Origin: Phytophthora sp. 'mugwort'
Taxonomy: Eukaryota; Oomycota; Peronosporomycetes; Peronosporales; Peronosporaceae
Length of the DNA: 64,000 nucleotides
Direction: 5' to 3'
Assembly: GCA_033558025.1 (NCBI GenBank)
Contig: JAUCEF010000005.1
Span: 62,001-126,000, forward strand
The notes beneath the pieces are model-generated. The model saw only the letters and a list, made by a program, of their open reading frames with translations, did no database searches and had not been told where the DNA came from. Below are positions 32,438-43,896 of the stretch, in pieces. A program made the translations under genes and the position numbers. Within the stretch, counting starts at the first letter, position 1; each line of letters begins with the position of its first letter.

Positions 32438-33952
32438 GGTCTCGAGTGGCTGAGGTCCTAGCCTTCCTGTTTCTTCTGGTTTACGCGAGTGAGAGCTGCG
32501 AACACGGGAGGCACGGAAAAACGACCACGAAAAACCTCGGGCATTTGTATTTTTATCTTGCGAAAAGTATTGTCCATTATCTTTAGCATAAAAACCTCGT
32601 CGTAAGCCCTATCCGCAACGGAAATTGAATTGCCCATACTGTAGGCCAATAAAAAAGAGGCAGTGCGGAGCGACAGGGGCCTTGACTTTCGATTTGAAAG
32701 AGTCGTCGTCGGGATGGGCGATGACAAAGCGGACTATACCGGACCAAATCACATATTTTTGCGATCGAAAGTTGCCGTTATACCCAACGTCTCCTTTGTG
32801 CTGCTCTCCACGAGCGAAAGTGCTATTTATGACCTCGTGGCAAGACGATGCCGCATACTACTTGCGTATGCTATGGGGATAGCTATCCCAGCAGGCCGGA
32901 TGAAAGAGTCTTGCTCCAGGGCGATAAATTGGAGCTTGCTCGCCGCACTGGCACAATACGGCGGTGCCTCAAAATTTAGTGATTAGGCGCGACAGGTGGC
33001 GAGGCAGTAATACCCATCAGCATTGCCCGTCCGTAAAGTCTTCGTCGCGGTTTTTGGCCGCTACAATTATGCGGGGCTCGCGCATGACATTTAAAGTGCC
33101 CATCACTCAGTATTTTTTGTAATTACTTCTAAAAAAACATGTGAACTTCGCAAAGGCTATTGACAGGATTCAGTTGACAGTAACCAGCCACGCTTAGGCG
33201 CTCGCGATATGGAGATTATGCATTCGGGTACGTTGCAATGCTCCGCTCGCTGATGAGATCATCCCTGGGCCCGCCTCCGTCATGCATTAATACACACACT
33301 GGATTGGTCGGTGCAAGCACAGAATATACATTTGCATTGATGTCGCCCAGCCGATCGTAGCTCTAGCGGTAGTGTATCCTATCCTCCAACAATTTCAAGC
33401 GCAGTTACTAAATTTGTAATGCATCCGAGGCGGGATAGTTTTTTTGTAATGCAACTTTGTGACGACCCCATCTTCCTGCGAGGTGTGAGAGGATAGCAAG
33501 AACAAACGCTGCCTTTTGGATAGTGTGTTTTGTATGGGCCGTTGCCTACGAAGATAGGCGCTGCCTTGTGATTCTGAAAGCAGGCAAATGGAGATGAAGT
33601 GACTTTCTTTTGACTGCATAGCAGACGCTTATCATTTAATTTATTACTTCTCTGGTCCATTATCACTTCATAATTTTTGCAGTAAATTCACATTTGTCAT
33701 CTGTTTTATAAAAAAAGCGCACCAAATGAACGCTGTTCCTCTAGCGTAGTCAAACGTACGTATGTTTCTGAGCCAATCATTGTGAGCGGAGAAGAAGATA
33801 GCCGAGTATTTCCAATTTACCAATCTTCCATAAAATATATGATCTCTCATGTGATAGAGCGCAATTTACCAGAACTTGTTGTAGATCGATAAAGATGTGA
33901 TGTTTGGTTAGATACTAACTAACTAGCCAAGTGACCTATTAAATAACTCTGA
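32438..33952. other. Intergenic, no gene recognised
   Basis: About 1.5 kb upstream of the bZIP gene. Its promoter should lie in the first few hundred bases (minus-strand direction). The remaining reading frames (for example 32663-32986 plus and 33379-33666 minus) show no known motif and are probably chance. Confidence 0.5.
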
Positions 33953-34132
33953 TTTTCTCTTTTAAACCTTTAAAAAAGAGAAAATGAGAGAGCAATAATA
34001 ACTGGCTGAGGTAGTTTAGTTGATCGATCTGTTAGATAGCTCTCGTTTTCGCTCTCATTTTCTCTCTTAAAGAGAGTATGTTTGCTATCTACCAGGTCGA
34101 GCTACCTTAAACTACCTCAGCCAGTCATTATT
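33953..34132. repeat. Fold-back element: nested palindromes
   Basis: AATAATAACTGGCTGAGG... (33994-34018) is matched by its reverse complement at 34108-34132 with 24 of 25 bases. The pairing continues inward imperfectly through CTGTTAGATAGC and GCTATCTACCAG, making a ~139-bp near-palindrome. A smaller hairpin (ATTTTCTCTTTTAAA against its complement, 33953-33984) abuts it. The structure suits a MITE or fold-back transposon; no protein is encoded. Confidence 0.75.
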
Positions 34133-34429
34133 CTACTCTGCTTTCCTCTAACACTCGGTCGTGATTACACCCTAGTCAATACTTGGTAGGATTCATTAAG
34201 ACAAGGGACCTACAACTTGCCATGGTGTCCAAAGTGGGTGCGACTCTCATCGAAGACGGCAACCTGGGCCAGCCTCGGAACCTTCTTCTTGACACAAAAA
34301 TCATCAGCACTTGCGTCTGCCCGGAACGAATGCTGTGAATGACCCTCTCCAGTACCCATTTTTTTTGCCGCTTCCGCATGTGCAACTAGGGTGGGTTTAC
34401 ACGGAAACATAAGAAGGCGATGTCGAGAT

Positions 34430-34700
34430 GTCACTATGGGAACATGTTGCGTATCGACTATATCAGAAGTTTCGTATCGACTATATCAGAAGGCGGACGA
34501 CTGTTCCAACAGTTTGTGTGGATCAGCGGGGCAAGTGTGAGCGAGAACAACTACGCTGGGTAGCCACCCATCAGACTGAATCACGCGCTCACCGATATCG
34601 CGGGCTCGAGGACGCACTTCTTGATGAAGATACCGTCACAGTGGACGAAGGGGAGGGATTGCTCTCCGCATACGACCAACCTCCGTACAGAATATTTTAA
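34430..34700 (+). pseudogene. Helitron helicase-like N-terminal fragment
   Basis: Pieces in two frames, FQQFV (~34508) and then LRWVATHQTESRAH and YRGLEDALL (34552-34623), resemble the Helitron-like N-terminal region of Rep/helicase proteins. That region usually reads LFQQ-VD...LRW-HQ...R...Y-GL-DAL. A 22-bp tandem duplication (CGTATCGACTATATCAGAAG, twice, 34449-34493) interrupts its start. Only a scrap is left. The assignment is by motif recall and moderately sure. Confidence 0.45.
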
Positions 34701-34756
34701 CATTAAAATGTCACTTAGATCTACCTAACGCCACCTAACGCCCAACCTACTGAGAT

Positions 34757-34840
34757 AGGAAATACGCACTATACTGTGATATATTGTGTTAAATACGACA
34801 CTGTTACATCGGTATACTACGCCGTATAGATAGAAATACA
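34757..34840. repeat. Dispersed AT-rich repeat, inverted copy of 30.9-kb motif
   Basis: AGGAAATACGCAC and TACTACGCCGTATA occur here and, as reverse complements, at ~30922-30950 (GTGCGTATTTCCT, TATACGGCGTAGTA). The spacing between the two blocks differs between copies, so only the ends are shared. Confidence 0.5.
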
Positions 34841-34898
34841 GTACGATCATATCACAAAATTATATGTATCTGGGGAGCCGTCGCTGCGATGACATCGG

Positions 34899-35280
34899 TT
34901 GTGACGGGGCACACGTTGTGTGCCCCGTCACAACGTGTTGCGCACAGGAAGTGTGACTTCCGGAGAGTATACAAACTCTCAGTAAACGGCAGTTCACTAG
35001 TCCCTGGCCATGGGACTGTTACCAAAATTAGGTAGATTTAAGACTGAATATATTTATAGGTGACTCCTTTTAATGCGTCTACATGCTAACTATTAGTCAC
35101 CTATAAAGTACCCTAGATAGTATCCTATTGAGTGGCTCTGAGGTCTTTGTACCATATCTGTGGTACCTATCCATGATATCATTGCCGTCGACGTCATAGT
35201 GACGTTTGACCACATCACTTAGTGTACTTGGGTACAGCTCTGAAAGAGTGACTTGGCACTCTTCATGTAACTCCGTTACA
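34899..35280. repeat. Array of nine perfect or near-perfect hairpins
   Basis: Consecutive stem-loops are: TTGTGACGGGGCACAC (16-bp arms, 34899-34933); GGAAGT (34947-34961); GAGAGT (34963-34980); AGTCCC (34999-35017); TTATAGGTGACT (12-bp arms, 35054-35106); GTACCA (35149-35166); a GACGT pair around 35189-35206; AAGAGTG (35244-35263); and TGTAAC (35266-35280). GGCTATAAGG follows at ~35303, a TATA-like site. The left end TGTGACGGGG and this promoter-like site suggest a solo LTR. No partner LTR is in the window. Confidence 0.7.
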
Positions 35281-36159
35281 TCAATGCTGGCGAGGTGCTT
35301 GGGCTATAAGGTGAGATGGAACAAATCCGCGTCTCTCGCACTGATCGACTGGCTACCGCATCGTGATGAAGCAGCGCTTGACATGCCAACTCCCTCGTTC
35401 GAATAGCGATCACCGCCGAAGTTATTGTTGGAATCATGAGGTTTGCGAACCACGATTGCCAAGTTCGTCGAGGTCGCCAATGGCAACCGCATAACTGTTG
35501 TCGCGGTTACGGCCCAAGCAGTTTCCGAGGCGTGGGGTGACGGTGGGTTACGGCAACAGCCTGTGGTTCGTCTGTGGTTGCTAGCTCGACGGATGCCGCC
35601 ACGGCGAGATCCAGGACCAGCAAGATCCGTAAAAATTGTACAGCGCGATGGTCAAGGCGCCAAGGGAATGGCAAGACGGCTGGATATGGGTAGTATATGC
35701 CGATGTCTGTATATGTAAGCGTAGTGTTAGACATATTTACAATGGAAGATTTGAATGTAGTTAGCTCATACTGTAATGATGTTTTGGTAGGTTGAGATAC
35801 TGTGCGTTGAAGTTCCCAAACTTTAAACCGCACGTGACGTAGGCCTCATTTGACACCGCAGCTTGAACTGTGTATGAGAGCGCAAATTCGCAATGGGAGC
35901 TAATCAAAAGTAGCGTCGCTCAAGAAATTACGTTAATTCTTGTGAGGAATGCTTCCATTGTTGCTGGTATGGCGAGTAGCTGGAGAAGCAGGTCAGTAGC
36001 GCTCTTCATTTTGGGTTTCGCGAAATCCCGAGTACACCTTAAGAAAACCAAAAATTAAGAGCGCTACTCGTTTGTTAAGATCTCCAGTCGAAACCCTCGT
36101 CCTCCACTTCGTTTGCTCCTGATACATGTACGCTTGATAGCAACCGTGTCAACGTTCAC
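35281..36159. other. No gene recognised
   Basis: The frame at 35443-35718 is GC-rich but has no motif I know. The first ~150 bp may still belong to the LTR-like repeat. The last 340 bp lead into the DUF6818-like pseudogene. Confidence 0.4.
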
Positions 36160-36740
36160 TTGACTGTCAATGCGTTATTGCCTTGTACGCAGTTGGTCGA
36201 AGTGTATGGTAGCTCTATCTACCAGATGGCTGAGGTTGGTCGAATGCTAAACCTTGTTGAGGAGTACCTCCCGCTCGGCAAGGACGAATGGGAACGTGTG
36301 ACAGGGTTCTACAGCGCAACTAAAACACGCGGTGATCGAAACGTGACTACGAAAGTCTGCGACGCAAGTTCAAGGTGCTGTACAGCATTTGAAAGCCTGC
36401 ATGCCCGAGACGCCACGCATCCAAGGGGACTAATGATGTCATTGATCAAAAGGCCAACGCGGTTGTCATGGGCGCCGGAGCGGACAAAGTCCAGCAACAA
36501 ATACAACCGGACGTCTGCTGCGACTGGACCCTGACGATGGTGACTGCGATAGCAACGATGACGGCCCAACTCAGCTGCTGGTCGAGGGGGCAGCTAGAGA
36601 TGGGCTTACCAAGCAAGACGCGGTCGGTGTCGACCACAACGACGAATTCACCGGTAATAGCCCTCCGTCGAGTGGTTGTGTATTATAAGACCTCTTCGCG
36701 ACGTCCTTCGTTAGCACATAATAAACATCTTTCCTGATAA
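36160..36740 (+). pseudogene. DUF6818-like protein pseudogene
   Basis: MLNLVEEYLPLGKDEWERV (36247-36303) followed in another frame by RDYESLRRKFKVLYS (36340-36385) matches the layout of a domain family abundant in Phytophthora. It has a SANT-like helical domain with an LPLG-x-EW core and an SLRRKFKVLY helix. A TGA then interrupts before KACMPETPRIQG. Beyond it, an Asp-rich linker is readable to about 36660. The function of the family is unknown. Confidence 0.6.
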
Positions 36741-37558
36741 TACCATAAGGGGTTTGTACCCTGCCAAATACACGCGCAAAGCCTCGCAGGATGACCGCGG
36801 CGTCAATGACGGGCGCTGTGCAGTATCGAAGTCACAATTTTCCTCTATGCATCGCGGCGATCTTGAAGGGTCGAAAGCTCAAAAGTATCAGAACTTCTCC
36901 AACGCCTCGGCGGCTCTGACTTGACTGCTTTTCGCGACACCTTCGGAGCAAAACACAAATTTCGACGGGAAAAGGGCATGTTGGAGACCAGTTACAGGAA
37001 GGCCAAGCGTGGCCCCATATTCTCACTTGACCTCGATCATGAAAGCAAAGTCGTCGCGATCGCCCCCCCCACACATATGCGTTCAGTTCTCGCTAACGCC
37101 CTTGGCCACCCCCCGCACATAGAGTCGTCGTCTCCAAGATCATCTAGTCGCATCGTCCGAAAATACACAGCAAGCAGTAGCCTATGCAATGTCAACACTC
37201 CAATATGTCTGCCCAGCCCGCCGTTCTTCGCAGTTGAAGTTGGTTCTGTAGTCGTCATCATGCTGCGGCACATCCGCATATGTCTAGTGCTACTATCATG
37301 ACCCGTACTGGCGCCACAACAAGACTGCATGTACTCAGCAGGTGTCGTCGAGATTATCCACGACTCGCTGTCACAGTAGTAGGTGAGGCATAGCGGTCAT
37401 CATCTCGTTGCGTGCAATCGGCAACACTTCATCGTTTTGTAAACGTAAACTTCACCACACGAAATGTCCTCGTCGCTGTAGCCACCGTCTCTTTGGTGTA
37501 AACGTTCTGTGTAGTCAGCCTCCGATGATCAACATTGTGATGTTTGTTCAATATGCTC
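36741..37558. other. No gene recognised
   Basis: The first ~250 bp may hold the degraded tail of the DUF6818-like gene (a readable segment around 36770-36900). The rest has only short frames without motifs. Confidence 0.35.
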
Positions 37559-40231
37559 TTATACAGTCGACGCAGTAGCTACATGATAATCGCCAAGTAG
37601 CAGTGATATCGGATGCTCCCACTCAAGTTCTTTGAACAGACTAGTAAACCAAAGCAGGTCCTTGGTAGCTTCCGACATGGTGACATACTCAGCCCCACAC
37701 GTGCTCAACGCATCGATCCCCTGTTTGCGCGACGCGTAGGAACGGGAATTACGGTCGAGCATCGTAATGTAGCCGCTGATACTCCATTGGGTGTTGGCCT
37801 AATCGGCATCGGAGTAGCTAGCGATCGTACGCCACCTTGTAGCTCGGAAACATCCAGAACGAATCCATAATCACACGTAAATTTGAGATACCGCTAGACT
37901 CTTTTGGCTTGGTACTTGGCCAAGAGTGTCTCGTCGCTTGAACGCGATGCTAATGGAGCACACCAACAACGGCTGCTAGTCAATAATCTCTGGGACCACT
38001 GCCTTTGTGGACGGCGCAGCTTCTGGCGCTGCACACCATTGCAATCACTCCTGCGAAAGCGTTTGAGTTCACTGGTGTTGTGAATACACAAGTTGACGGC
38101 GCGGCCGATCTATCAGAATCTCGACACCCAAGAAATACTTTACCGTCCCCATCGTTCTTAGCTCGAAAGTCTCTTGCAGAGCTGCTACAGTCTCGACCCG
38201 CAAATACCTGGGGTCCATCAGAATAGGACACGGTCGGCAGCAATTTGACCTCGCGCCCCTCATTTGACCTGTAAATCCGTAGTCTGAGTCGGTCCTAATA
38301 AATCCCATCGCACCTAGCTTCGCATGAAGCGTACGATCATGTACGTTCGAGGCCGACATAAGCCCCTACAAACTCTTCCGTACTCAGCAGATGGCGTCCA
38401 TCCACTTGAGAGCCAGGGGGTTGCTCCATGAAGATCAGCCCTAGCGACCACCGTACAAGAAAGTAGGTTTGACGCTGAAATGGAGAATATCCCATCCACG
38501 TGCACCGCAATATTAGACGCCAACTCGGATGGTCTTGAATTTAATGACAAGCGCTAGCTTGCTTCCGAACTCCTGCTTAATCCGTGAATCCCCAGTCTGG
38601 CATTAAAGCGCTTGATTCGACCCCGCTCGTCATGTTTTATAGCAAATACGCATCGGCAGGTAATCGCCTCCACATGTATGAGTTCGGAGCGACTGCATCT
38701 CTCCACAAAGTCAAGTGCTTGCTAGCAAGGGGATTGTGTATACGCTGTGGGTATTTACACGCCAGTGGTAGCCTGCATATGGCCCACCGCATAGTCTGCC
38801 AACCGATAATTCGGGCACTTAACCTATTGAGACAAGGTTATACAAGTGAAGTAAGTACCCGAATAGCTAACCTCCTTCTCCACTCCAACTTCATTTTGTG
38901 TACGGCGCTTCCGTCACTTTTCCGCCATCTTAGCCACTGCAAGTGGTTCCAATAGTAGGCTTGATGGTAGATATAGCTACACCTTGACGTGCCTCCAACC
39001 TCTCAGCAGTTGAGGGCGAGTTATCATCTTGCCGTTTCCCACTGTGATTTCGTCGTCTCAGGGGATACAGTACCATTGGACAACTAGTCAAGCAATTGAG
39101 TTGTGCTTATCCACGGTAGATACGACAGCATACTCGTTTTGATGCGCGCCACATGTACTGTCTCCGGTTAGTTGATGATAACCATTAAGATAGGTACGTA
39201 ATTCCAGTCTGCGGTAAATTATCCGTGGAACCCCGCATTCCGCTCCACGAGCAGTCACTACCTGAGCTGTCTACAAACCCGAAAAGTTGTAACCAGGCGT
39301 ATCAATACTATAGCGCAGCAATAAAGACAGCCCAGCCCTTGGCTCCAGTCGCTGTTTCTTTGTCTTGATGCTGAGAACTCGCACACCCCGACTCGCAAGC
39401 CATTCGGCATGGGTGCCGATCTGAGCAGCTTATGAAGTGACAACTCAGACCCCCCGGCTTGGTCGGCATCCAATTCAGTGTCGTCACCGACACAACAATG
39501 CATCGTCCCACAGGATTTGCGGTAACTGCATCGCTGTCAGCATAGCTCGTACTCTGGGCATCACGATGCCGTTCGCTCGTTCCACGATTCCATTTTCAAG
39601 GAATGAATAGCTGTTTAGCTGTTAGGCAATACCATGCTCCGCATAGCACTCATTGTCCCTCCGCAGGTTCACCACCCTAAGTTCCAACAGTCTCGTCCGC
39701 AGCCTCGTCAATAATACTTTGAAATGGGACGCTGACTCACTCTCCTTCTCGTGTAGGAAATCCGTGGCTCCTCAGTGACGAACGAGAACGCGATTGCATC
39801 ACTTGTGGTTTACCGTTCAATATTCACCATCGGTGTCTCATGGCTTAAGCTTTCGCACTGGAATCCTCGCACAAGTCATCCGATTTCGCGCTACTTGCGT
39901 ACCCTCGTATACAATCAGTCTTTTTTACATTAAACTTAAGTTTTACATCGACCTTGTTCGACAACGTTTTCATGGTCTCCATACTGACACGGCAGAAGCG
40001 TTGGTGCAGCAATTCCATTTGCTAACTGCTGTCCATGTCTTGCCTGAGTGCTGCCACCACCATGGTGCCAGGCTCACGTTCCGCAATGAGCCGGTGGATA
40101 TTTCCATGCATGTCAAATTTGAGGCTTGTAACGGGCTTGGTAGTTTTCTGTCACTAATAGCGGTGAGGAAGCTTGTTAAGGAACTCAATGAGACCAAGTA
40201 TTTAGTTCAAGGAAAGCTTAACTCTATTTAG
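37559..40231 (-). pseudogene. Second Ty1/copia polyprotein, minus strand, heavily degraded
   Basis: Reading leftward from 40231: a GAG-pre-integrase block with LLHQRFCRVSMETMKTLS (~40020-39960); an integrase C-terminal block with FLENGIVERANGIVMPRVRA (~39600-39540); RT segments with MEQPPGSQVDG (~38430-38395), LHAKLGAMGFIRTDSDYG (38330-38280) and ELRTMGTVKYFLGVEILI (38163-38108); and RNase H with SRKQGIDALSTCGAEYVTMS (37735-37675). The order is that of copia Pol. Every block lies in a different frame or is broken by stops. It is a different copia from the one at 2.3-8.0 kb. No LTRs were found. Confidence 0.75.
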
Positions 40232-40232
40232 T

Positions 40233-40264
40233 ATTAGGGCCAGGGCGGCTGCCCTTGGCCTAAT
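40233..40264. repeat. Hairpin, 14-bp arms with bulge
   Basis: ATTAGGGCCAGGGC and GCCCTTGGCCTAAT flank a four-base loop. It sits immediately 3' of the copia pre-integrase remnant (upstream in copia orientation) and could mark an element junction. Confidence 0.6.
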
Positions 40265-40604
40265 GCGAGCCGCTCAATGCAGATCGACTCCTGATTAGCT
40301 GAAATGAGTCTAGATTCCCACTTTTTAACTAATCAGAGAGTGAAATGTCAATACACGCTAGTCGTGTGCTGCTCAGATAACTTTGTATAGCTTTAAGAAA
40401 TCGTACATGCTTATGTAAACAAGCCATGAATAGATACGCATCGTTCCAACCGACTGTGTTTTGTCTTCACGAGTCGTGGTGAACGGTCAAGGCCGCCGCA
40501 GACCTTGGCATAAGATCCTGAATCCAAGATCCACTCAACTGCATCCGAAGTGTACGTTTGCATCCAACAGCATTCACTTACCATGACTGACTACCATAGT
40601 ATGC

Positions 40605-41030
40605 TTGACAGTAGGTACAGCTGTGGACTACTATGCTGGCAAGTTCTACTTCGCCCCGGAGACGCTCGAGTTCCCTCGTACTGGTCCTTTCGGTGCATGG
40701 CAGATGTGGCAGCTCGGCAATAAAGCAAAAGGCTACTCTTTCCCAAAACATCCGCCCGCACGACTTGCCAAAGCGCAGCATGCACAAAATTGTTTCGGAC
40801 TGCGTAATGCTGATCAAGCATCTCATGCACGCTGTCAATTGAGCAGGTTGAGCGATATTCGTGCAGATTACGGAGTAAGACGCGGCCGAGCTCTTTACGT
40901 TTGCCAGGATAACTTGAAGTCGTTGCCTTCGAAGCGCAGGCGTCGACTAGCAGAACTGTCACTTGCTACTGTCCCGCGCCTAGTCCGCGAAGTACATAGT
41001 GTCGACAAATTTAGGTGGTGTTCGCGCTAA
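40605..41030 (+). other. Possible degraded transposon-encoded fragment
   Basis: One open frame starts AVDYYAGKFYFAPETLEFP and includes GAWQMWQLGNKAKGYSF, which resembles an uncharacterised domain common in oomycete repeat-associated proteins. A second frame (LPKRSMHKIVSDCVML) would continue it after a shift. No named domain can be given. Confidence 0.3.
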
Positions 41031-41354
41031 CCACCATTATGCTATAATCGGGATTTTGGTGGCCAAACCAAACAAGCCTGCCGATTTTGGCGTCGCATGA
41101 AAACCCAATGTTTGCTGCTTCGTGTTCACGTGCACGATAACCATGTTTTGTGGACCGAGGTCATAATTGTGCATTAGTGACCAGCAAGCAGCATTCGCCA
41201 GCGAAAAAATCCTCGGAAACGGACGCCATGCTGCTGCTCTTGGTCATGATTGCGGTGATTCGCCTGAGCACGATGCACCACCTGTCCCGAAAGCAGCTTC
41301 ACGAAAAGTTGTAAGGCTGCTGGGATTCCAACAGCGACCGGCCAGCGTGTCTTC

Positions 41355-42355
41355 GCAGCAATGCACTCGTCACAAAACAAGTCTATCTTCCGCGACCATT
41401 TCCGCATGGACGCGACCGCATATGACGCGCTCTTCGGGATATGCAAATCGCATATTCGAAGTCCGCTTCAGAACCCTCGTGAGATCCTTGCGGTTGCTCT
41501 CAATTATAGGAACTGCAGCGACATGCCGGTCTCAAGAGATTCTGTCCGACTTAGCGTACTCAATGGTCCACAAGTATCGCTTTCATGGCGTATACACTAT
41601 TGTCCGAGCATTGCAATACCTCGTCACCATGCCAACGATTGTACCAAACGATTGAAGGAGCGTCATCCGTATTTCGATCAGGCTCTTTGCGCAATTGACG
41701 GTACGCACTTCAGTGTCGTAGGGCCGAATAGGATATCAAGCGCTTTCCCGAACCACAAAGGATTCATTTCCACAAATGTGCTCATCGCGTGCGATTGGAA
41801 CATGAGAGTGTGCTGTATTTACCCTGGCGCGGAAATGAGTACTCACGACTATATGCCTTGCAGTGGAGTCACTTTCTGGAAAGTCTCCAGAAAGGTTTTA
41901 CGTTCTCGCTGACGCCGGGTACACTTTGAGCGCCCAAATGCTGACACCTTTTCGCGGTGTGCGCTACCACCTGAAAGAATGGGAAAGATATTCTGGATGG
42001 CCCCAAACTGGGAAAGAATTATTCAATCTGCGTCATACCAAGGCGATAATATAGTTAAACGCGTGATTGGAGTGTTGAAGCCCGATTTAGAGTATTGCGG
42101 ACATGCATGGACTACGAGCTGGTGAACATAAAGGCCACGATATTTGCATGTGTGTTGGTGCACAACATTATTCGGGATATTGATGTGAACGACGTCGAGG
42201 GAGACATCGAAGAAGCTGACGAGGATGTAGACGAAGATCCGGAGACCATTGGCGATGACGAGCCAATTGCTTTTAACTTCCAAAATTGGCACGACGTGGA
42301 GGGAGTGGATGAAAACGGAAATATGGAGAGAATATCAGGAGTACGGACCCAGTAG
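41355..42355 (+). pseudogene. PIF/Harbinger DDE transposase, frameshifted
   Basis: The core contains HPYFDQALCAIDGTHFSV (first Asp, ~41668), FPNHKGFISTNVLIACDW, and GAEMSTHDYMP (~41830). After a frame change near 41880 come RFYVLADAGYTLSAQML (second Asp, ~41905) and GKELFNLRHTKAI (Glu, ~42010). The C-terminus (IKATIFACVLVHNIIRDID, then acidic DEDVDEDPE) ends at 42355. This is the DDE_4/HARBI1 pattern. The N-terminal part before 41361 is in other frames. It is convergent with the Myb/SANT-like partner gene, the usual two-gene set of the family. Confidence 0.8.
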
Positions 42356-42599
42356 CGCAGTGGACGCCACAATTACAAGCTCAGCAAGTGGAGAAAGCAG
42401 CGTTGATGATGAGCTACTTATGGAAATATATTCAAATATCTTTAGCGACAATGAAGATTATATGCCCCCAGTGAAGACGACAATACGTGCTCTGTCAGTA
42501 TGTCATCAGAGTGCACTAGTGCAATGAGCGAGTAGGTCCTATAAGTGCCATAAACGTTCACCATTTCGCTTAGCATGCACACGCTATATGCTTAACGCT

Positions 42600-43820
42600 T
42601 CACTGACTAATATGAGAGACGAGAGGGTGATATTCATTTCGCTGGCTGAGTATGATGGTATCCAGCAAGACCAAAGCTTCAAGCTCGTCTTCATCGTAAC
42701 TTCCACTTTCCTCTTCAGCGTTGTCCTCGGCCGCAACAGCGTTCTCATCTCCAGTAACACTATGTCTCGCTTTCATGTCGGCAACTTTCATTTTGACGTA
42801 CACCTTAATAGCGCCCACCAATGACTCCAGCTTATCGTCCAGCGATCCTCCGACCTTGGCCTTCTTTTGCTCACGGTTACTTTTTGCGGAGGCGCCCTGA
42901 AAAGTAACCGCGCGCAAAAAAAGGTCAAGGTCTCTCTCTTCACTTTATCGACGCGTTGCTGGTGACTCGCTGGCTGTTTTGCTGCCTCCACGTCCTCGTT
43001 CAGCGCAGGTGGGGTAGGCATGGTGGCGTCGGCATCGCTGCCGCTATCCGTGTTGCTGTGAGCATCTTGAATATCACGTATCACGGGGGTGGCATCCAAC
43101 CGCTCAGCCTTACTCTCTGCAATTTCTTGTAGTAGCTTCAGGATGGCACGAGCTTGCTCGCCCGTTGCACGCGTATCGCCTGTGAGTTACACTCGTTTTC
43201 ACTCTGTACGTAAGCGATAAAGATTACAATATATATATACATACCGGCTATCAAGCAGCATATCGTTGCGTGCACGAACCGAAACTTGCAAATCTCCTTA
43301 ATCTGGCTTTGTCCTTCGGCTTGGACTCGATTAGTCGCTCCCACACATCTCCCCGCGTTGGGATGTCGGAGTTCATACCACCATCGCTCAATCCGGTGAT
43401 GTACTTGTAGAGGTTGTGTCGTAAATTCGACGCATGAACTTGGACTTGTATTACTCGGAACAGCATCAAAACACAAAGAAGTATTGTCGGTCACAACCGA
43501 GCCTGAATAGAAGTTTGGTTTACTTTTGTCGAGATTGCGTTTGTGCTTGGCATTGAGGGTCTCTACCAACGCATTTCAAGCTTTGTTTAAGGCCTTTATC
43601 GGTTATGAGCTCGCGCTTGCCGCGAGTGTCACAGTATTTATCCAGGAGGTCGAATTCTTGGACTTCCGCCCAAATTGCTCGTTGCGGTCCATTGCTCTTG
43701 CTCTTGCCCTTGCTGCCCTTTGCAGCTGCGTTACCGCCCGTGGGCTCCTTCGACTTAGCGCGCTTCGCAGCAGTGTCATCTCTCGCGGAGGGCGTGTACC
43801 TGTTGCTCTTCACCCCCATG
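42600..43820 (-). pseudogene. Harbinger partner protein, Myb/SANT-like, frameshifted
   Basis: The N-terminal half (43819-43520) is basic and then enters IWAEVQEFDLLDKYC and KRELITDKGLKQ. This continues in another frame as VVETLNAKHKRNLDKSK (43569-43519) and, after a break, RIERWWYELRHPNAG (~43400). Together these resemble the Myb/SANT-like domain carried by the second Harbinger protein. The C-terminus (KKAKVGGSLDDKLESLVGAI, then an acidic EEESGSYDEDELE tail) ends at 42600. In PIF/Harbinger elements the partner imports the transposase and helps DNA binding; that role is taken from the family. Confidence 0.6.
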
Positions 43821-43896
43821 CTATTCCCTCCTATGGTTGAAAGGGTTCCCTCGCAATGTCCAACTCACGTTCCGAACAGGTACCGTATAAATCGGA

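Noticed and set aside
32663..32986. Possible small gene upstream of the bZIP factor
   Set aside because: No motif, overlaps the expected bZIP 5' region, and composition is not gene-like.
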